From positions 1-64,000 of the forward strand of contig NZ_FOGH01000013.1 in NCBI RefSeq assembly GCF_900111165.1: 64,000 nt of DNA, given 5' to 3'. The DNA is from Nitrosomonas sp. Nm51. Its GTDB lineage: Bacteria > Pseudomonadota > Gammaproteobacteria > Burkholderiales > Nitrosomonadaceae. The notes below the pieces were generated by a model that saw only the letters and a program-made list of their open reading frames with translations, did no database searches and had not been told where the DNA came from. A program made the translations under genes and the position numbers. Each line of letters opens with the position of its first letter. The first letter of the stretch is position 1. Of the stretch, positions 43,991 through 57,314 are shown in pieces.

Positions 43991-45424
43991 TTAATAGCGA
44001 TACATTTCCGGCTTATATGGGCCATTCTTGTCAAGACCCAAGTATACCGCCTGTTCATCAGTTAATTCGGTCAGTTTAGCGCCAAGCTTTTTCAGATGCA
44101 ACCGAGCTACTTTTTCATCAAGATGTTTGGGCAGCACATACACTTCTTTTTGATAGTTCTCACCGTTTCTCCATAACTCCATTTGCGCCAGCACCTGGTT
44201 GGTGAAAGAGTTCGACATTACAAATGAAGGATGACCTGTGGCGCACCCAAGGTTTACCAGTCTTCCTTGAGCCAATACGATAATTCTGCGGCCTGTCGGA
44301 AAAATAACATGATCCACCTGAGGCTTGATATTTTCCCACTGATATTTCTGAACAGAGGCAATGTCAATTTCAGAGTCAAAGTGACCGATATTACATACAA
44401 TTGCCTGGTCTTTCATTTTCAGCATATGGTCATGGGCAATTACTCTCAAATTACCCGTAGCTGTCACAAAAATATCAGCTTTATCGCAGGCATCGTCCAT
44501 TGTGACTACCCGAAAGCCTTCCATTGCAGCCTGCAACGCACAAATCGGATCAATTTCTGACACCCACACAGTAGCGCCCAGCCCCCGCAGCGATTGTGCG
44601 CATCCTTTACCGACGTCACCGTAACCGCATACCAGTGCAATTTTACCTGCTATCATGACATCAGTAGCACGCTTGATGCCATCAACCAGCGATTCTCTAC
44701 AACCATACAGATTGTCAAATTTTGACTTTGTAACAGAATCATTTACATTGAAAGCTGGAAATGGTAATTCACCGCTTTTTTGCATTTCATATAATCGATG
44801 CACGCCTGTTGTCGTTTCTTCGGTTACACCATTTATACTGGCAAGTTTTTTTGAATACCAGTTCGGTTCAGTTGCCAGCTTGCTCTTAATTGATGCAAAC
44901 AATGCCTGTTCTTCTTCATTCGATGGGTCAGCAATGACAGACATATCCTTCTCGGCTTTACTTCCCAGAATAAGCAGTAAAGTCGCGTCACCGCCATCAT
45001 CCAGAATCATATTTGCGTCCCCAGGCTGACCTGCGGTTTTCCATTCGAAAATCTGGTGTGCATAGTCCCAGTATTCCTCCAGAGACTCGCCCTTGTACGC
45101 AAAAACAGGAATACCCTGGGCCGCAATTGCCGCAGCAGCGTGATCCTGCGTGGAAAAAATATTACAGGACGCCCAGCGCACTTCCGCACCGAGCGCAACC
45201 AGCGTTTCGATCAATACTGCGGTTTGAATTGTCATATGCAAAGACCCGGCAATACGCGCACCTGCTAATGGTTTCTGTCCTGCATATTCTTCTCGCACAG
45301 CCATCAAACCTGGCATTTCTGTTTCAGCAATAGCGATTTCTTTCCGGCCCCAATCGGCCAATGCTATATCGGCAACTTTAAAATCAGTAGAGCTGCTTCC
45401 ATCCGGATTAAGCACAGCGTTCAT
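43991..45424 (-). CDS. ahcY: Adenosylhomocysteinase
   Basis: I chose the ATG at 45424 (477 residues), preceded by GGGAGAAAG; the frame extends 16 codons further into the riboswitch and those are not coding. Motifs are [39 protein letters not shown], the NAD-binding [11 protein letters not shown] and GHFDSEID. The enzyme splits S-adenosylhomocysteine into adenosine and homocysteine. It lies downstream of metK, with an SAH riboswitch in its leader. Confidence 0.97.
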   Translation of the reverse strand: MNAVLNPDGSSSTDFKVADIALADWGRKEIAIAETEMPGLMAVREEYAGQKPLAGARIAGSLHMTIQTAVLIETLVALGAEVRWASCNIFSTQDHAAAAIAAQGIPVFAYKGESLEEYWDYAHQIFEWKTAGQPGDANMILDDGGDATLLLILGSKAEKDMSVIADPSNEEEQALFASIKSKLATEPNWYSKKLASINGVTEETTTGVHRLYEMQKSGELPFPAFNVNDSVTKSKFDNLYGCRESLVDGIKRATDVMIAGKIALVCGYGDVGKGCAQSLRGLGATVWVSEIDPICALQAAMEGFRVVTMDDACDKADIFVTATGNLRVIAHDHMLKMKDQAIVCNIGHFDSEIDIASVQKYQWENIKPQVDHVIFPTGRRIIVLAQGRLVNLGCATGHPSFVMSNSFTNQVLAQMELWRNGENYQKEVYVLPKHLDEKVARLHLKKLGAKLTELTDEQAVYLGLDKNGPYKPEMYRY

Positions 45425-45442
45425 AGTCTTTCTCCCATAACA

Positions 45443-45518
45443 TGGAGCGAGCGCCGTTGTATCAATATCCACATGCTGAGCCTCACGGGTTTCCCGTTGC
45501 AGCGCCCCTCAACATTGC
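45443..45518 (-). promoter_or_regulatory. SAH riboswitch in the ahcY leader
   Basis: On the minus strand the leader contains GAGGGGCGCTGCAACGGG, then CCCGTGAGGCTC, and after a short spacer ACGGCGCTC. These are the conserved blocks of the S-adenosylhomocysteine riboswitch (GAGGxGCGCUGCxACG, AGGCUC, ACGGCGCUC) in the right order and spacing. The 3' block is about 20 bases from the ahcY start, so SAH binding probably exposes the ribosome-binding site GGGAG. This places ahcY under control of its own substrate. Confidence 0.9.
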
Positions 45519-45580
45519 GAACAAAATAGTTTAATATTAACAATATAAAAGAATTGAAGTCAGTAGATCGGATATCTACT

Positions 45581-46744
45581 TCAGATACCTGCTTCGCCAC
45601 GCAAAAGCTCAGCCTTATCTGTAGCTTCCCAGGAAAATTCAGGCTCTTCGCGGCCAAAATGGCCATAGGCCGCTGTTTTGGCATAAATTGGACGCAACAA
45701 ATTCAACGTATGAATAATTGCACGCGGCCGCAAATCAAAATGCTTTTCGACCAGTTGAATAATTTTGTTATCTGGAACTCTTCCCGTACCAAAGGTATTG
45801 ACCATCAATGAAACGGGTTTTGCCACACCAATGGCATATGCGATCTGAACTTCGCATTGGCCTGCAAGGCCGGCAGCTACAATATTTTTCGCAACATAAC
45901 GTCCTGCGTAAGTCGCGGAACGATCTACTTTCGATGGATCTTTACCTGAAAATGCGCCGCCGCCGTGGCGTGCCATGCCACCATAGGAATCCACGATAAT
46001 TTTGCGCCCCGTCAAACCACAATCCCCCATCGGACCGCCGACTACAAAGCGTCCAGTCGGATTTACCAGATATTGGGTCTGATCATTCAGCATCTCCTGC
46101 GGCAAAACCGGTTTAATGATTTCTTCAATAACGGCTTCCTTCAGCATTTCATAGGAAATCTCAGGATTATGTTGTGTGGAAATAACGACCGTTTCAATAT
46201 GTTTCGGTTTACCATCCAGATATCTGACTGACACCTGTGATTTTGCATCAGGGCGAAGCCACGATAATTTTCCGTTTTTTCGCAATACAGACTGGCGCTC
46301 AACCAAGCGGTGCGCATAAAAAATGGGCATTGGCATCAATTGTGGCGTTTCGTCACAGGCATAGCCAAACATCAACCCCTGATCGCCGGCACCTTGGTCC
46401 ATTTCTTCTTCTTTTGTTCGATTTACACCTTGCGCAATGTCAGGGGATTGTTTGTTGAAAGCAGTCAGTACTGCGCAGGTTGTCGAGTCAAATCCAATGT
46501 CAGAACTGGTGTACCCGATATTGCGCACAGTCTCACGCGCTATAACATTATAATCAATTGTTGCAGTTGTCGTGATCTCACCTGACAACACAATCAATCC
46601 GGTGCTGCACATAGTCTCACACGCAACTCTTGCGTTAACATCTTGCGTTAAAATCGCATCAAGCACTGCATCCGATATTTGATCGGAAACTTTATCCGGA
46701 TGGCCTTCTGATACGGATTCTGAAGTAAAAAGATAATCACTCAT
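45581..46744 (-). CDS. metK: S-adenosylmethionine synthetase
   Basis: This is a 387-residue enzyme making SAM from methionine and ATP. Family motifs are [52 protein letters not shown] and the P-loop-like region before it. It is the first gene of the metK-ahcY pair and is divergent from leuS across about 250 bases. I see no SAM riboswitch in its leader. Confidence 0.97.
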   Translation of the reverse strand: MSDYLFTSESVSEGHPDKVSDQISDAVLDAILTQDVNARVACETMCSTGLIVLSGEITTTATIDYNVIARETVRNIGYTSSDIGFDSTTCAVLTAFNKQSPDIAQGVNRTKEEEMDQGAGDQGLMFGYACDETPQLMPMPIFYAHRLVERQSVLRKNGKLSWLRPDAKSQVSVRYLDGKPKHIETVVISTQHNPEISYEMLKEAVIEEIIKPVLPQEMLNDQTQYLVNPTGRFVVGGPMGDCGLTGRKIIVDSYGGMARHGGGAFSGKDPSKVDRSATYAGRYVAKNIVAAGLAGQCEVQIAYAIGVAKPVSLMVNTFGTGRVPDNKIIQLVEKHFDLRPRAIIHTLNLLRPIYAKTAAYGHFGREEPEFSWEATDKAELLRGEAGI

Positions 46745-46918
46745 ACTCTGCCTTATTTGTTATCAAAATCTTACAATTGTATCAAATTATCTTAACCTTA
46801 TAAACCCTGAGTCTAAATTACGGCAAATCCAGCCTATACTCTCTTACTAAAAAGTAACAGGGCATAACCGGCAAACCGGTTGTATCAAGCCTTATAAATT
46901 TGATTACCAGGACACTGA

Positions 46919-49600
<2,682 letters not shown>

Positions 49601-49853
49601 CAGACCGAAACAATTTTCAAACACATGTTCATGCTTAAACATGCAAACAGGAAACGAAACACTGTCTGCCATCATTGCGCATGGATGACTGAGCAAACAT
49701 ATGGCAACAAGGGTTATCGTCAACGGGTTTCAAACCGCAAAGCCAATCAGGTAATCAGCAGAGTGTTTATCCCGTTAATTTTTAAATAAAACAGACCAAA
49801 CAGTCGCTACAATAAAAATGTGTACAACATCCTGATCAATAGCGCGGTAAACA

Positions 49854-50114
49854 ATGGCTTTAAAAACGTTCATCAAAGAATTTGGCGCTTTTCTGGGAGA
49901 AAAGGAATCGCTGCTTGATAAAAATTATCAACATGTCGCGGAAAAAATCGAGCTGCATTGGGGTTACGATGAGTTCTATCCATTCATCGAAAAACTGCTT
50001 GTTGACCGCAGAGATCAAAGAAGATCGGGGTTTCCAATTGAGGCCGCCATGGAAATCTCAGCGTTACACAGCATTCACGAGCGATTATATCCGCCAAAGA
50101 ATAAGCGGTATTAA
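49854..50114 (+). CDS. Conserved hypothetical protein, 86 residues
   Basis: I do not recognise a family. The product is small, soluble and charged, beginning MALKTFIKEFGAFLGEKESL and containing WGYDEFYPFIEKLLVD and AAMEISALHSIHERLYPP. It has no signal peptide, membrane segment or cysteines. Codon use looks normal, and a stem with a following thymine run at 50172-50197 would end its transcript, so I think it is a real gene. Confidence 0.65.
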   Translation: MALKTFIKEFGAFLGEKESLLDKNYQHVAEKIELHWGYDEFYPFIEKLLVDRRDQRRSGFPIEAAMEISALHSIHERLYPPKNKRY

Positions 50115-50171
50115 CGGCCGTTTTTAAACATCATTGCTGAAAAAGCAGCACAGGATGCCAGCAGGATTTAC

Positions 50172-50197
50172 GAACGATTCTACCCGTTCTTTTTTTG
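50172..50197 (+). terminator. Intrinsic terminator after the 86-residue gene
   Basis: A 5-bp stem GAACG/CGTTC with an 8-base loop is followed immediately by eight thymines on the plus strand, about 58 bases after the stop codon. The short stem makes it weak, but the thymine run is clear. Confidence 0.5.
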
Positions 50198-50312
50198 ATT
50201 ATGTATCGATAGCGACCATTCCTCAAAATGGAAATAAATGCTTTGATCATCCGCTTGTCACGCACTAAAACGTAAACATAATCCGAATGATTATACAACT
50301 GATTGATCAACC

Positions 50313-50492
50313 TTACTGATCCTGCTGTAAATCTTCATCCTCCGGCTGGTCGCCTGGTGTGTTGAAGTCACTGGGTGCATAGGCTGACGGCGTCGGTTTA
50401 TCCATCAGATGGCCGTCTGGTGTTCTTCTCGGTTCACCGCAAGCACTTAACGCAAAAACTGCAAAAACGAGTGCCAACAAAGAATATTTCAT
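50313..50492 (-). CDS. Small lipoprotein, 59 residues
   Basis: The minus-strand frame from an ATG at 50492 gives a 59-residue protein: MKYSLLALVFAVFALSACGE, then an acidic and proline-rich tail ending QQDQ. LSAC is a textbook lipobox with Cys18, and AAGGAGAG sits 9 bases before the ATG. It should be exported, lipidated and retained in an envelope membrane. Similar tiny lipoproteins (LptM/YifL-like) support lipopolysaccharide transporter assembly in E. coli; the short proline-rich tail fits that type, but the link is unproven. Confidence 0.75.
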   Translation of the reverse strand: MKYSLLALVFAVFALSACGEPRRTPDGHLMDKPTPSAYAPSDFNTPGDQPEDEDLQQDQ

Positions 50493-50631
50493 ACTTGCTC
50501 TCCTTTTTCTAGGTCATTTAAATACAAAAATATAACAAACACTTATATCTTTTTTAAAAATCTCACAAAACCGCACTCCGTATTTTGACAATAATCAAAA
50601 AAACAGCGGTGTTTGCAATTTGTCCGCCGTT

Positions 50632-51660
50632 TCACTGCGCCGCTCCGTCACCGATATTTGCTGCATGCAGAAAAACACGGACCTGATGGTGCACATCATC
50701 AGCCAAGCAATCAAGCGCGGTGACTTCGTATCTGCGCATTATACTGCGTAACCAGGTCAGTTGTCGCTTGGCGAGTTGTCTGGTAGCAACGATTCCTTTG
50801 TCCCGCAAGGCTTCCAGGTTGATCTTTTTTTCGAGGTAAAGCCACGTCTGCCGGTAACCGACACAACGCATCGACGGCAGTTCAGGATTTAAATCAAATT
50901 GCTGGCGCAGCAATGACACTTCATCTATCAGGCCTTCCTGCAGCATGTTTTCAAAACGCTGTGCGATTCGTTGATGCAGCTGGCCGCGATCGGCGGGCAA
51001 TAAGGCAAGCTTGACCAACCGGAAAGGCAGTTCGGCATTACGGGGCGCCTTGAGTATCTCAGACATAGGGCGACCGGTGAGCATACAGACTTCCAGCGCA
51101 CGCTGAATACGCTGGCTGTCCGTGGGCTTAATCCGTGCCGCGCTCTCGATATCCAGTGCCGCGAGCTTTTTGTGCAAGGCAGGCCACCCGGAAATTACCG
51201 CCTTGCTCTCAATTGTGGCTCGAAGCCTGTTGTCAGCCTCCGGCAACACTGAGAGTCCGTCCAGCAGCGCTTGAAAATACAGCATGGTGCCGCCAGCCAG
51301 TAACGGAATTTTTCCGCGCCCGGTAATGTCCTGCATCACATTGAGTACATCTCGCCGGAATTGCGCCGCGGAATACTGTTCGACCGGATCAATCAGATCG
51401 ATCAAATGATGCGGCGTTCGGGCCAGTATATCCCGGCCAGGCTTGGCCGTACCGATATTCATATGCCGGTAAACCTGCGCGGAATCCACACTGACAATCT
51501 CAACCGGAAATTGTCCTGCAATCTCCAGCGCGATCCGGCTTTTTCCACTCGCAGTCGGCCCCATCAGCAAGACAGCACTAGGCAAATGACTGTCTGGCGC
51601 ACGTTCATTGCGCAAAACGACAGAGCCGGATAATGCTTTATCGAGTACTTTTTCTGGCAT
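50632..51660 (-). CDS. miaA: tRNA dimethylallyltransferase
   Basis: I chose the ATG at 51660 (342 residues); the frame extends to a TTG at 51675. The P-loop [15 protein letters not shown] follows a 30-residue N-terminal extension not conserved in the family, so translation could also begin later. [38 protein letters not shown] and [14 protein letters not shown] are all present. It adds dimethylallyl to A37 of tRNAs reading UNN codons. Confidence 0.94.
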   Translation of the reverse strand: MPEKVLDKALSGSVVLRNERAPDSHLPSAVLLMGPTASGKSRIALEIAGQFPVEIVSVDSAQVYRHMNIGTAKPGRDILARTPHHLIDLIDPVEQYSAAQFRRDVLNVMQDITGRGKIPLLAGGTMLYFQALLDGLSVLPEADNRLRATIESKAVISGWPALHKKLAALDIESAARIKPTDSQRIQRALEVCMLTGRPMSEILKAPRNAELPFRLVKLALLPADRGQLHQRIAQRFENMLQEGLIDEVSLLRQQFDLNPELPSMRCVGYRQTWLYLEKKINLEALRDKGIVATRQLAKRQLTWLRSIMRRYEVTALDCLADDVHHQVRVFLHAANIGDGAAQ

Positions 51661-51732
51661 ACGGTGTATCAACAATCAGTTCAGGCAACGTAATTTGAGC
51701 TATCCGGACAATATCACTTACAATACTGGACT

Positions 51733-51927
51733 ATGAAACAACGTACCGTCAACTGTCCGCAATGCGGCAAATCCGTGATCTGGAATCAGGCAAACCGGTT
51801 CCGCCCTTTTTGTTCCGAGCGCTGTAAAACCATGGATCTCGCACACTGGGCGCAGGAATCCTACCGTATTCCTGAGCCCGAACCTCCCGACACAGAACAC
51901 GAAGAAACCGCAAAGGATAGAAATTAA
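51733..51927 (+). CDS. yacG: YacG, DNA gyrase inhibitor zinc protein
   Basis: This is a 64-residue zinc-finger protein. Four cysteines are arranged as CPQCGK and FCSERCK, coordinating one zinc. [13 protein letters not shown] follows in the conserved C-terminal part. YacG binds GyrB and blocks DNA binding by gyrase in E. coli. It is divergent from miaA. The upstream gap is under 60 bases. Confidence 0.9.
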   Translation: MKQRTVNCPQCGKSVIWNQANRFRPFCSERCKTMDLAHWAQESYRIPEPEPPDTEHEETAKDRN

Positions 51928-51966
51928 CCATCTATTGTCAAGCTTGCTGCAAACAGTTTCACTGGA

Positions 51967-53025
51967 TTACAGACGGCTGATTGCGCGTATCATGGCAACG
52001 CCATGCGCACCCAGCTCCCGGGCAGTAGACAAATCATCCGGTTCCATACCGCCCAGCGCATACACCGGAAGCGGGTAGTCACGAATTAGAGCGGCAAATT
52101 TCCGCCATCCCATGGGCGCTGTACCGGCATGGCTTAACGTCGACAGAACCGGCCCCAGCACCACAAAATCAACCTGAAGCAGTGCCGCCTGATACAATTC
52201 CTCACGATTATGACAGGAAGCCCCACACCAGCCATTCTCCAGTGCAGGGCGCTCGGACAAGGCCATCAGCTGCGGCGCGGTCAAATGAACGCCGTCGAGT
52301 CCACTGACATGAGGCATATCCGTATCGCTGTTTCGCAAAACATACGCTCCCGCCTGATGCGCTAGCAAAATGACTTTTTCCGTAAACGTCCGCAGCGCTT
52401 CGCCCTTCATCGCTTTTTCCCGGATCTGAATCATACGCAATCGATGCTGCAGCGCCCCCTCAATCTGTTGTAAAGCGGCCGAGACACCAATTTCGGATGC
52501 CTGCGTAATCGCATAGACCGGCGGCAATAGCAGTGCGCGTAAAACAGGCGCATTTGCGGGCAGCATGGGTGAAACCGCGATCCGACAGGGCTGTTGCCAT
52601 GCCAGTTGTTGATGTTCCCGCGCCTGAGGTATTCCCTGCCACTGAGTCACACGGAAAAAACGCAAACAAACGGCAGCATGGGAATACGTAAAGTTGCGCG
52701 TAATCCACGGCTCGGCGTTCAGAATCTGAATGCCCAGTTCTTCCTGAAGTTCACGGTCCAATGCATGCAGGGGCGCTTCTCCAGGTTCTATTTTACCGCC
52801 CGGAAATTCCCAGTAACCGGCATAGGGTTTGCCTTCGGGACGGCACGTCAATAAGAAACGGCCATCGGGCTGCACGATGACGGCAGCGGCAACATCGACA
52901 ACTGCTGCAGGCCGGGGCGTCGTCACAAACAAAAATCTCCTATCGGACAGATCAAATACCAGACCGTTTGCTGGACTGCTGTCGCCCTGCATAATCGCGC
53001 GCAAACTGCCACGCGACCCGGCCAC
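51967..53025 (-). CDS. Nudix hydrolase - thiamine phosphate synthase-like fusion
   Basis: This is a protein of up to 352 residues with two domains. The N-terminal MutT-type Nudix box (GGKIEPGEAPLHALDREL, then QEELG) is near residues 75-100. A ThiE-like TIM-barrel follows at about 155-350 (IQIREKAMKGEALR, ASCHNREELYQAALLQVDFV, LGPVLSTLSHAG, YALGGMEPDD). The fusion is known from betaproteobacteria, where the C-terminal part is thought not to make thiamine phosphate. The start may be the ATG at 52992. The DUF815 ATPase ends inside the 5' region. Confidence 0.88.
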   Translation of the reverse strand: MAGSRGSLRAIMQGDSSPANGLVFDLSDRRFLFVTTPRPAAVVDVAAAVIVQPDGRFLLTCRPEGKPYAGYWEFPGGKIEPGEAPLHALDRELQEELGIQILNAEPWITRNFTYSHAAVCLRFFRVTQWQGIPQAREHQQLAWQQPCRIAVSPMLPANAPVLRALLLPPVYAITQASEIGVSAALQQIEGALQHRLRMIQIREKAMKGEALRTFTEKVILLAHQAGAYVLRNSDTDMPHVSGLDGVHLTAPQLMALSERPALENGWCGASCHNREELYQAALLQVDFVVLGPVLSTLSHAGTAPMGWRKFAALIRDYPLPVYALGGMEPDDLSTARELGAHGVAMIRAISRL

Positions 53026-53830
53026 TGCGCGAACCGCGCCCGAGCGCCCATTGCAATGCCGCCCGACGTATTTCCGGATTCATATCCGTAAAGCCGAAAC
53101 CTGCAAGCCAGCAACGCACAATTTCCAGATACTGTTCCTGATCAAACGGATAAAACGATATCCATACACCGAAACGTTCCGATAGTGAAATTTTTTCTTC
53201 GATTGTTTCACTGGGATGCACTTCTTCTCCTATATGACGCGTATCGAGATTATCACGCATGTATTCCGGCACCATATGCCTCCGGTTGGATGTGGCATAA
53301 ATCAGCACATTATCCGAAACCGTCGCAACCGAGCCATCCAGCGCCACCTTCAACGCCTTATAACCCGGCTCATCGCGTTCAAACGACAGATCGTCGCAGA
53401 ACACGATAAAACGTTCGGGTCGCTGCGCTATTTGCGCCACAATGTCATGCAGATCAACCAGGTGGTTTTTTTCCACCTCGATCAAACGCAATCCATCGCC
53501 GGCATACTGATTCAGTAATGCTTTGATCAACGATGATTTGCCGGTGCCGCGCGCACCGGTCAGCAATACGTTATTTGCGGAAAACCCCTGTACAAACTGG
53601 CGTGTATTCTGATCGGCCAGCTTTTTTTGCTGATCAATGCCACGCAAATCTTTCAGCTTTATCCGGTGCGGGTGCGCTACCGGTTGAACAAAACCACAGT
53701 TGTTGCGTTGGCGCCAACGAAACGCGGTACTCGAAGACCAGTCCGGCTCCGGTGGTACCGCAGGCAGAAAATTCTCCAGTCGTTCAAGCAATGTCTCCGC
53801 ACGGTCGCAAAGCTTTCCCAGTTCTTGCAT
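52952..53830 (-). CDS. DUF815 AAA-type ATPase
   Basis: This is a 292-residue P-loop ATPase. Walker A GARGTGKSSLIKALL is at about residues 92-106, Walker B is FIVFCDDLSFE near 142-152, and sensor-like YATSNRRHM follows. DUF815 proteins are common in proteobacteria without assigned function; they often sit beside the MutT-ThiE fusion. Its 3' end overlaps the Nudix gene start, so the two are co-translated or the Nudix start is later. argJ ends about 20 bases upstream. Confidence 0.9.
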   Translation of the reverse strand: MQELGKLCDRAETLLERLENFLPAVPPEPDWSSSTAFRWRQRNNCGFVQPVAHPHRIKLKDLRGIDQQKKLADQNTRQFVQGFSANNVLLTGARGTGKSSLIKALLNQYAGDGLRLIEVEKNHLVDLHDIVAQIAQRPERFIVFCDDLSFERDEPGYKALKVALDGSVATVSDNVLIYATSNRRHMVPEYMRDNLDTRHIGEEVHPSETIEEKISLSERFGVWISFYPFDQEQYLEIVRCWLAGFGFTDMNPEIRRAALQWALGRGSRSGRVAWQFARDYAGRQQSSKRSGI

Positions 53831-53850
53831 ATAGTTTTGTACGCCAGCAG

Positions 53851-55077
53851 TTAACTGCGATAATCAGAATTGATTTTCACATAATCGTATGAAAAATCGC
53901 ACGTCCAGACAGTAGCCGATGCGTCGCCACGGTTCAATACAATGCGGACGGTAATTTCGGATTGTCTCATGACGGACTGCCCATCTTCTTCACGATATGC
54001 CGGTGCGCGCGCGCCCTGTTCTACAACCAGTATATCTCCAAGATACAGCTCGATACCGCTGATATCGAGATCATCAATGCCTGCATAACCAATCGCCGCC
54101 AGTATTCTGCCGAGATTCGGATCGGATGCAAAAAAAGCGGTTTTCACCAGTGGCGAATGCGCTACGGCGTACGCCACGAGCCTGCATTCTTTTTCGCTGC
54201 ACCCGGCATCAACCCGTATGGTCATAAATTTGGTCGCACCCTCGCCATCCCGCACGATCATTTGCGCCAGCGTTACGGCCACATCGGTTACAGCATCTTT
54301 GAGCTGTTGAAACTCAGTGCTGCTCCGGTCTTCGATCTCGGCGTGACCGGCGCATCCGGTTGCTATCAGCATAAATGCATCATTTGTCGAGGTATCGCCA
54401 TCCACCGTGATGCAGTTAAACGAATGGTCTGCTGCATAATGTACAATTTCCTGAAGCAGCGTCTGGCTGATACTGGCGTCGGTCGCGACAAAACCAAGCA
54501 TGGTTGCCATATTCGGCCGGATCATACCCGACCCTTTAGCGATGCCGGTAACGGTCACTGTACTGCCATTCAGTTTAATCTGCCTGGATACGCCTTTGGG
54601 CACGATATCTGTTGTCATAATCGCCTGCGCCGCGTCAAACCAGTTATCCGTTTTAAGATTTGCCACAGCCGCGGGCAATCCGTCAACCACTGCGTCAACC
54701 GGCAACGGTTCCATAATCACGCCGGTAGAAAATGGAAGCACCTGTTGCGTTTCACAATCCAGCAACTCGGCCAGCGCCGCACACGTGGCGCGGGCATGTT
54801 GCAGCCCTGCTTCTCCGGTGCCGGCATTGGCGTTGCCTGTATTTACCACCAGCGCCCGAGCCGGTGACAATGCCAGATGCGCTTTCGCCACGATAACCGG
54901 CGCGGCACAAAAGCGGTTGTGCGTAAAAACACCGGCAACCCGGCTGCCTTCATCCAGTTTGATAACCAGCAGATCCTTGCGGTGCTGTTTTTTTATACCG
55001 GCTTCGGCAATACCCAGCGAAACGCCCGGCACCGGCGGCAAATGTTCCGAAGATAAAGCAGGGATGTTAACAGGCAT
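53851..55077 (-). CDS. argJ: Bifunctional glutamate N-acetyltransferase/ornithine acetyltransferase
   Basis: This is a 408-residue self-cleaving enzyme of arginine synthesis. The cleavage/nucleophile region is [20 protein letters not shown], where Thr starts the beta chain. The early [28 protein letters not shown] and the late [16 protein letters not shown] and [16 protein letters not shown] blocks match. It transfers the acetyl group from N-acetylornithine to glutamate. It lies upstream of the DUF815 gene on the same strand. Confidence 0.96.
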   Translation of the reverse strand: MPVNIPALSSEHLPPVPGVSLGIAEAGIKKQHRKDLLVIKLDEGSRVAGVFTHNRFCAAPVIVAKAHLALSPARALVVNTGNANAGTGEAGLQHARATCAALAELLDCETQQVLPFSTGVIMEPLPVDAVVDGLPAAVANLKTDNWFDAAQAIMTTDIVPKGVSRQIKLNGSTVTVTGIAKGSGMIRPNMATMLGFVATDASISQTLLQEIVHYAADHSFNCITVDGDTSTNDAFMLIATGCAGHAEIEDRSSTEFQQLKDAVTDVAVTLAQMIVRDGEGATKFMTIRVDAGCSEKECRLVAYAVAHSPLVKTAFFASDPNLGRILAAIGYAGIDDLDISGIELYLGDILVVEQGARAPAYREEDGQSVMRQSEITVRIVLNRGDASATVWTCDFSYDYVKINSDYRS

Positions 55078-55194
55078 AGCGGTTCATTCTGTCAGATAAA
55101 AACCGTTATGCTACCGCATCTTTCACAAAAATTTACAACAATTGTTTAACATGCCTGATTCTCGCAGCATTCACTTTTGTTTTTGTTGAAGCGT

Positions 55195-56388
55195 TTACAC
55201 GCGTTTATTAAGCCATTGCTCGATATCATGCAATAGCCTGCTTCTTAAGGGTTCTGTCAAGAACAGATGTTGATGGTAACGCGATTGCGGCAATGCCCGG
55301 CAGGCATTATCGGGATGATTGTGTAATGTCGCATGAATAAAATCTTTGCTGCCCCAGGCGGGTGTGATGGGATCATGCACTGAATAAATCAAAAAATACG
55401 GCGTGGAAAATCCGTCCATATGGCGGCGAAACTGTACGATTTCGCTTTCAATCCCTTTCACATACCGCAGCAGGCTGCGGCGGATGATCCATCCATCCCC
55501 CTTCAAGTTCGCTTTTTCATGCGCACTGTCAGTCAGATAATCCACAACCCAATCGGGCGCGGACGGTGTGGCGAAACGGCGGATACCCGGCCACGAAAGT
55601 ACTTCAAATATACCGTCCAGCACCGGTACAGTCAGCAAAGACACTAGCTGATTGAAAATCAATACCGGTAACGGCTCGTCGTGAGGGTGCAAGAAATGTG
55701 TCTCGGCATGAAACGACAACTTAATCAACGGATTGGCCAGCCAACCCCGCCAGCCGGGCACTTCGCTGACGGCAAAACCGGGTCCCAGAAACACGACACC
55801 CGCTATTCGGCTGACCGGGCTATTGGCATCTTGCTGTTGCAGCATATACGAAGCCGTCACCAAAGCACCCAGGCTGTGCGCAATAATGAACACCGGTTTA
55901 TTCTTTTTATGCTGCGTATCGCAGATACGCACCGTTTCTTTGATTGCGCGATCGAGATCCCGGCGCATCGGTTCCAGGTCGTCAAGCGCGGCTTGCGCCA
56001 GATACGCGTCACTGGCATCCTGCCTCCCAGCCCCGTCAGAAAGCGCCCTATCTGCCTGCCGCAATACGGGATTGGACAGACCGTGTGCGTAATAATCAAA
56101 ACCAGCCACCATAAACCGCTGCGAGAAAAAGCGCGCAACATCCTCATAACGGCCGATATGCTCATTCATTCCGTGCACAAGCAGCAAGCAACCTGCAGGC
56201 GGGTTTTCCGCCGGTGGTGACATGACACGCAACAACAAGGATTGCGCCGGCGTCGCTGCCTCACCTGTGTCGGTTGATCCGGGTACCTGGAATTCCTCTC
56301 CCCAGCGCGGATAGGGCTTGTCGACAAATTGCGGCTGCACGCATCCCGACAATAGCGCCAGCATGAGCAGCAAGAAGATTCGATGCAT
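55195..56388 (-). CDS. Alpha/beta-hydrolase lipoprotein (monoacylglycerol lipase-like)
   Basis: I chose the ATG at 56388 (397 residues), which gives a signal peptide with lipobox LLSGC (Cys16); the frame is open for 27 more codons upstream without a signal. The hydrolase core has LVHGMNEHIGRYEDVARFF, GFDYYAHGLS, the nucleophile elbow IAHSLGALV (AxSxG rather than GxSxG) and HxHL near the C-terminus with the catalytic histidine (YHQHLFL). It is probably an envelope-anchored lipase/esterase of unknown substrate. Confidence 0.85.
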   Translation of the reverse strand: MHRIFLLLMLALLSGCVQPQFVDKPYPRWGEEFQVPGSTDTGEAATPAQSLLLRVMSPPAENPPAGCLLLVHGMNEHIGRYEDVARFFSQRFMVAGFDYYAHGLSNPVLRQADRALSDGAGRQDASDAYLAQAALDDLEPMRRDLDRAIKETVRICDTQHKKNKPVFIIAHSLGALVTASYMLQQQDANSPVSRIAGVVFLGPGFAVSEVPGWRGWLANPLIKLSFHAETHFLHPHDEPLPVLIFNQLVSLLTVPVLDGIFEVLSWPGIRRFATPSAPDWVVDYLTDSAHEKANLKGDGWIIRRSLLRYVKGIESEIVQFRRHMDGFSTPYFLIYSVHDPITPAWGSKDFIHATLHNHPDNACRALPQSRYHQHLFLTEPLRSRLLHDIEQWLNKRV

Positions 56389-56657
56389 AGCACCGCACTC
56401 GAAGTATCGGTTTATCACCTGCTCCTTCAGTTTTTTATCCGCGTTGAGCAATAGTCCAGTGACCTTCACCCATCTACCTTACATGGGGCTGCAGCAACAG
56501 TACAATAGCAGCGATTTATTCACGAATACCGCTTACTCGCGTTTGCCATCAGGATGAACCGCAGATGATCAAGTAAATACACGAAGTTTCGCAAACAAGC
56601 GCCATCTGACTATCAGCAATCGTGTCAATACCGCCAGCGACCTATATTGCGTCAATT

Positions 56658-57200
56658 TCATTTGCTGGTACAGGCATTGAGTGCTTCGACAAAAACCCGC
56701 AAATCAGACTCGCCAAACAGAACGAAACGGATATGCTTGACTCTGACAAGGTTTGGAAGCGCATCCAACGCTGTTTTCAATGCGATCCTGGCGGCAGATG
56801 GCAGCGGAAAACCAAAAACACCGGTCGAAATAGCCGGAAACGCTATGGATTCAACGCCATTTTCTTCGGCCAGCTGCAACGCACGACGATAACATGATGC
56901 CAGCAATACGTCGGAAGGTTCGTCGACGCCATAAACCGGTCCCAGGCAATGAATGACATAACGGTTCGGCAACCGGCATGCGCCGGTGATGACTGCCTGG
57001 CCGGGCCGAATTGGCGCAAACTGCCTGCATTCTGCTTCGAGCTCAGGTCCGGCAGCCCGATGAATGGCACCGGCTACGCCGCCGCCTGTCTGCAACGCGG
57101 CATTTGCCGCATTGACAATGGCCGCCATATCCGGTTGTTCGGCAATATTCCCCTGAATGCATTCAATAAGAACGCCATTTGATTTGAATTGTGTCACCAT
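56658..57200 (-). CDS. Macrodomain protein (ADP-ribose hydrolase-like)
   Basis: This is a 180-residue single-domain protein. The ADP-ribose-binding signature AIVNAANAALQTGGGVAGAI is near residues 28-47, followed by GQAVITGACRLPNRYVIHCL and the AFPAISTGVFGFP-type loop (SIAFPAISTGVFGFPL). It resembles MacroD-type enzymes that remove ADP-ribose from proteins or deacetylate O-acetyl-ADP-ribose. It has no toxin partner next to it. Confidence 0.9.
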   Translation of the reverse strand: MVTQFKSNGVLIECIQGNIAEQPDMAAIVNAANAALQTGGGVAGAIHRAAGPELEAECRQFAPIRPGQAVITGACRLPNRYVIHCLGPVYGVDEPSDVLLASCYRRALQLAEENGVESIAFPAISTGVFGFPLPSAARIALKTALDALPNLVRVKHIRFVLFGESDLRVFVEALNACTSK

Positions 57201-57314
57201 GCTCTCGCTTCGATTTCAACTGAAACCAGGCTAGTCGGAATACAACGATTGTATTCATTTAGGCATGATGCGTCCAATTTCTGTACTTCGATACCGTCCG
57301 TCCGGAAATAATAT

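Noticed and set aside
53962-54867. Long plus-strand open frame of 301 residues inside argJ
   Set aside because: argJ is intact on the other strand and the frame is a by-product of codon bias.
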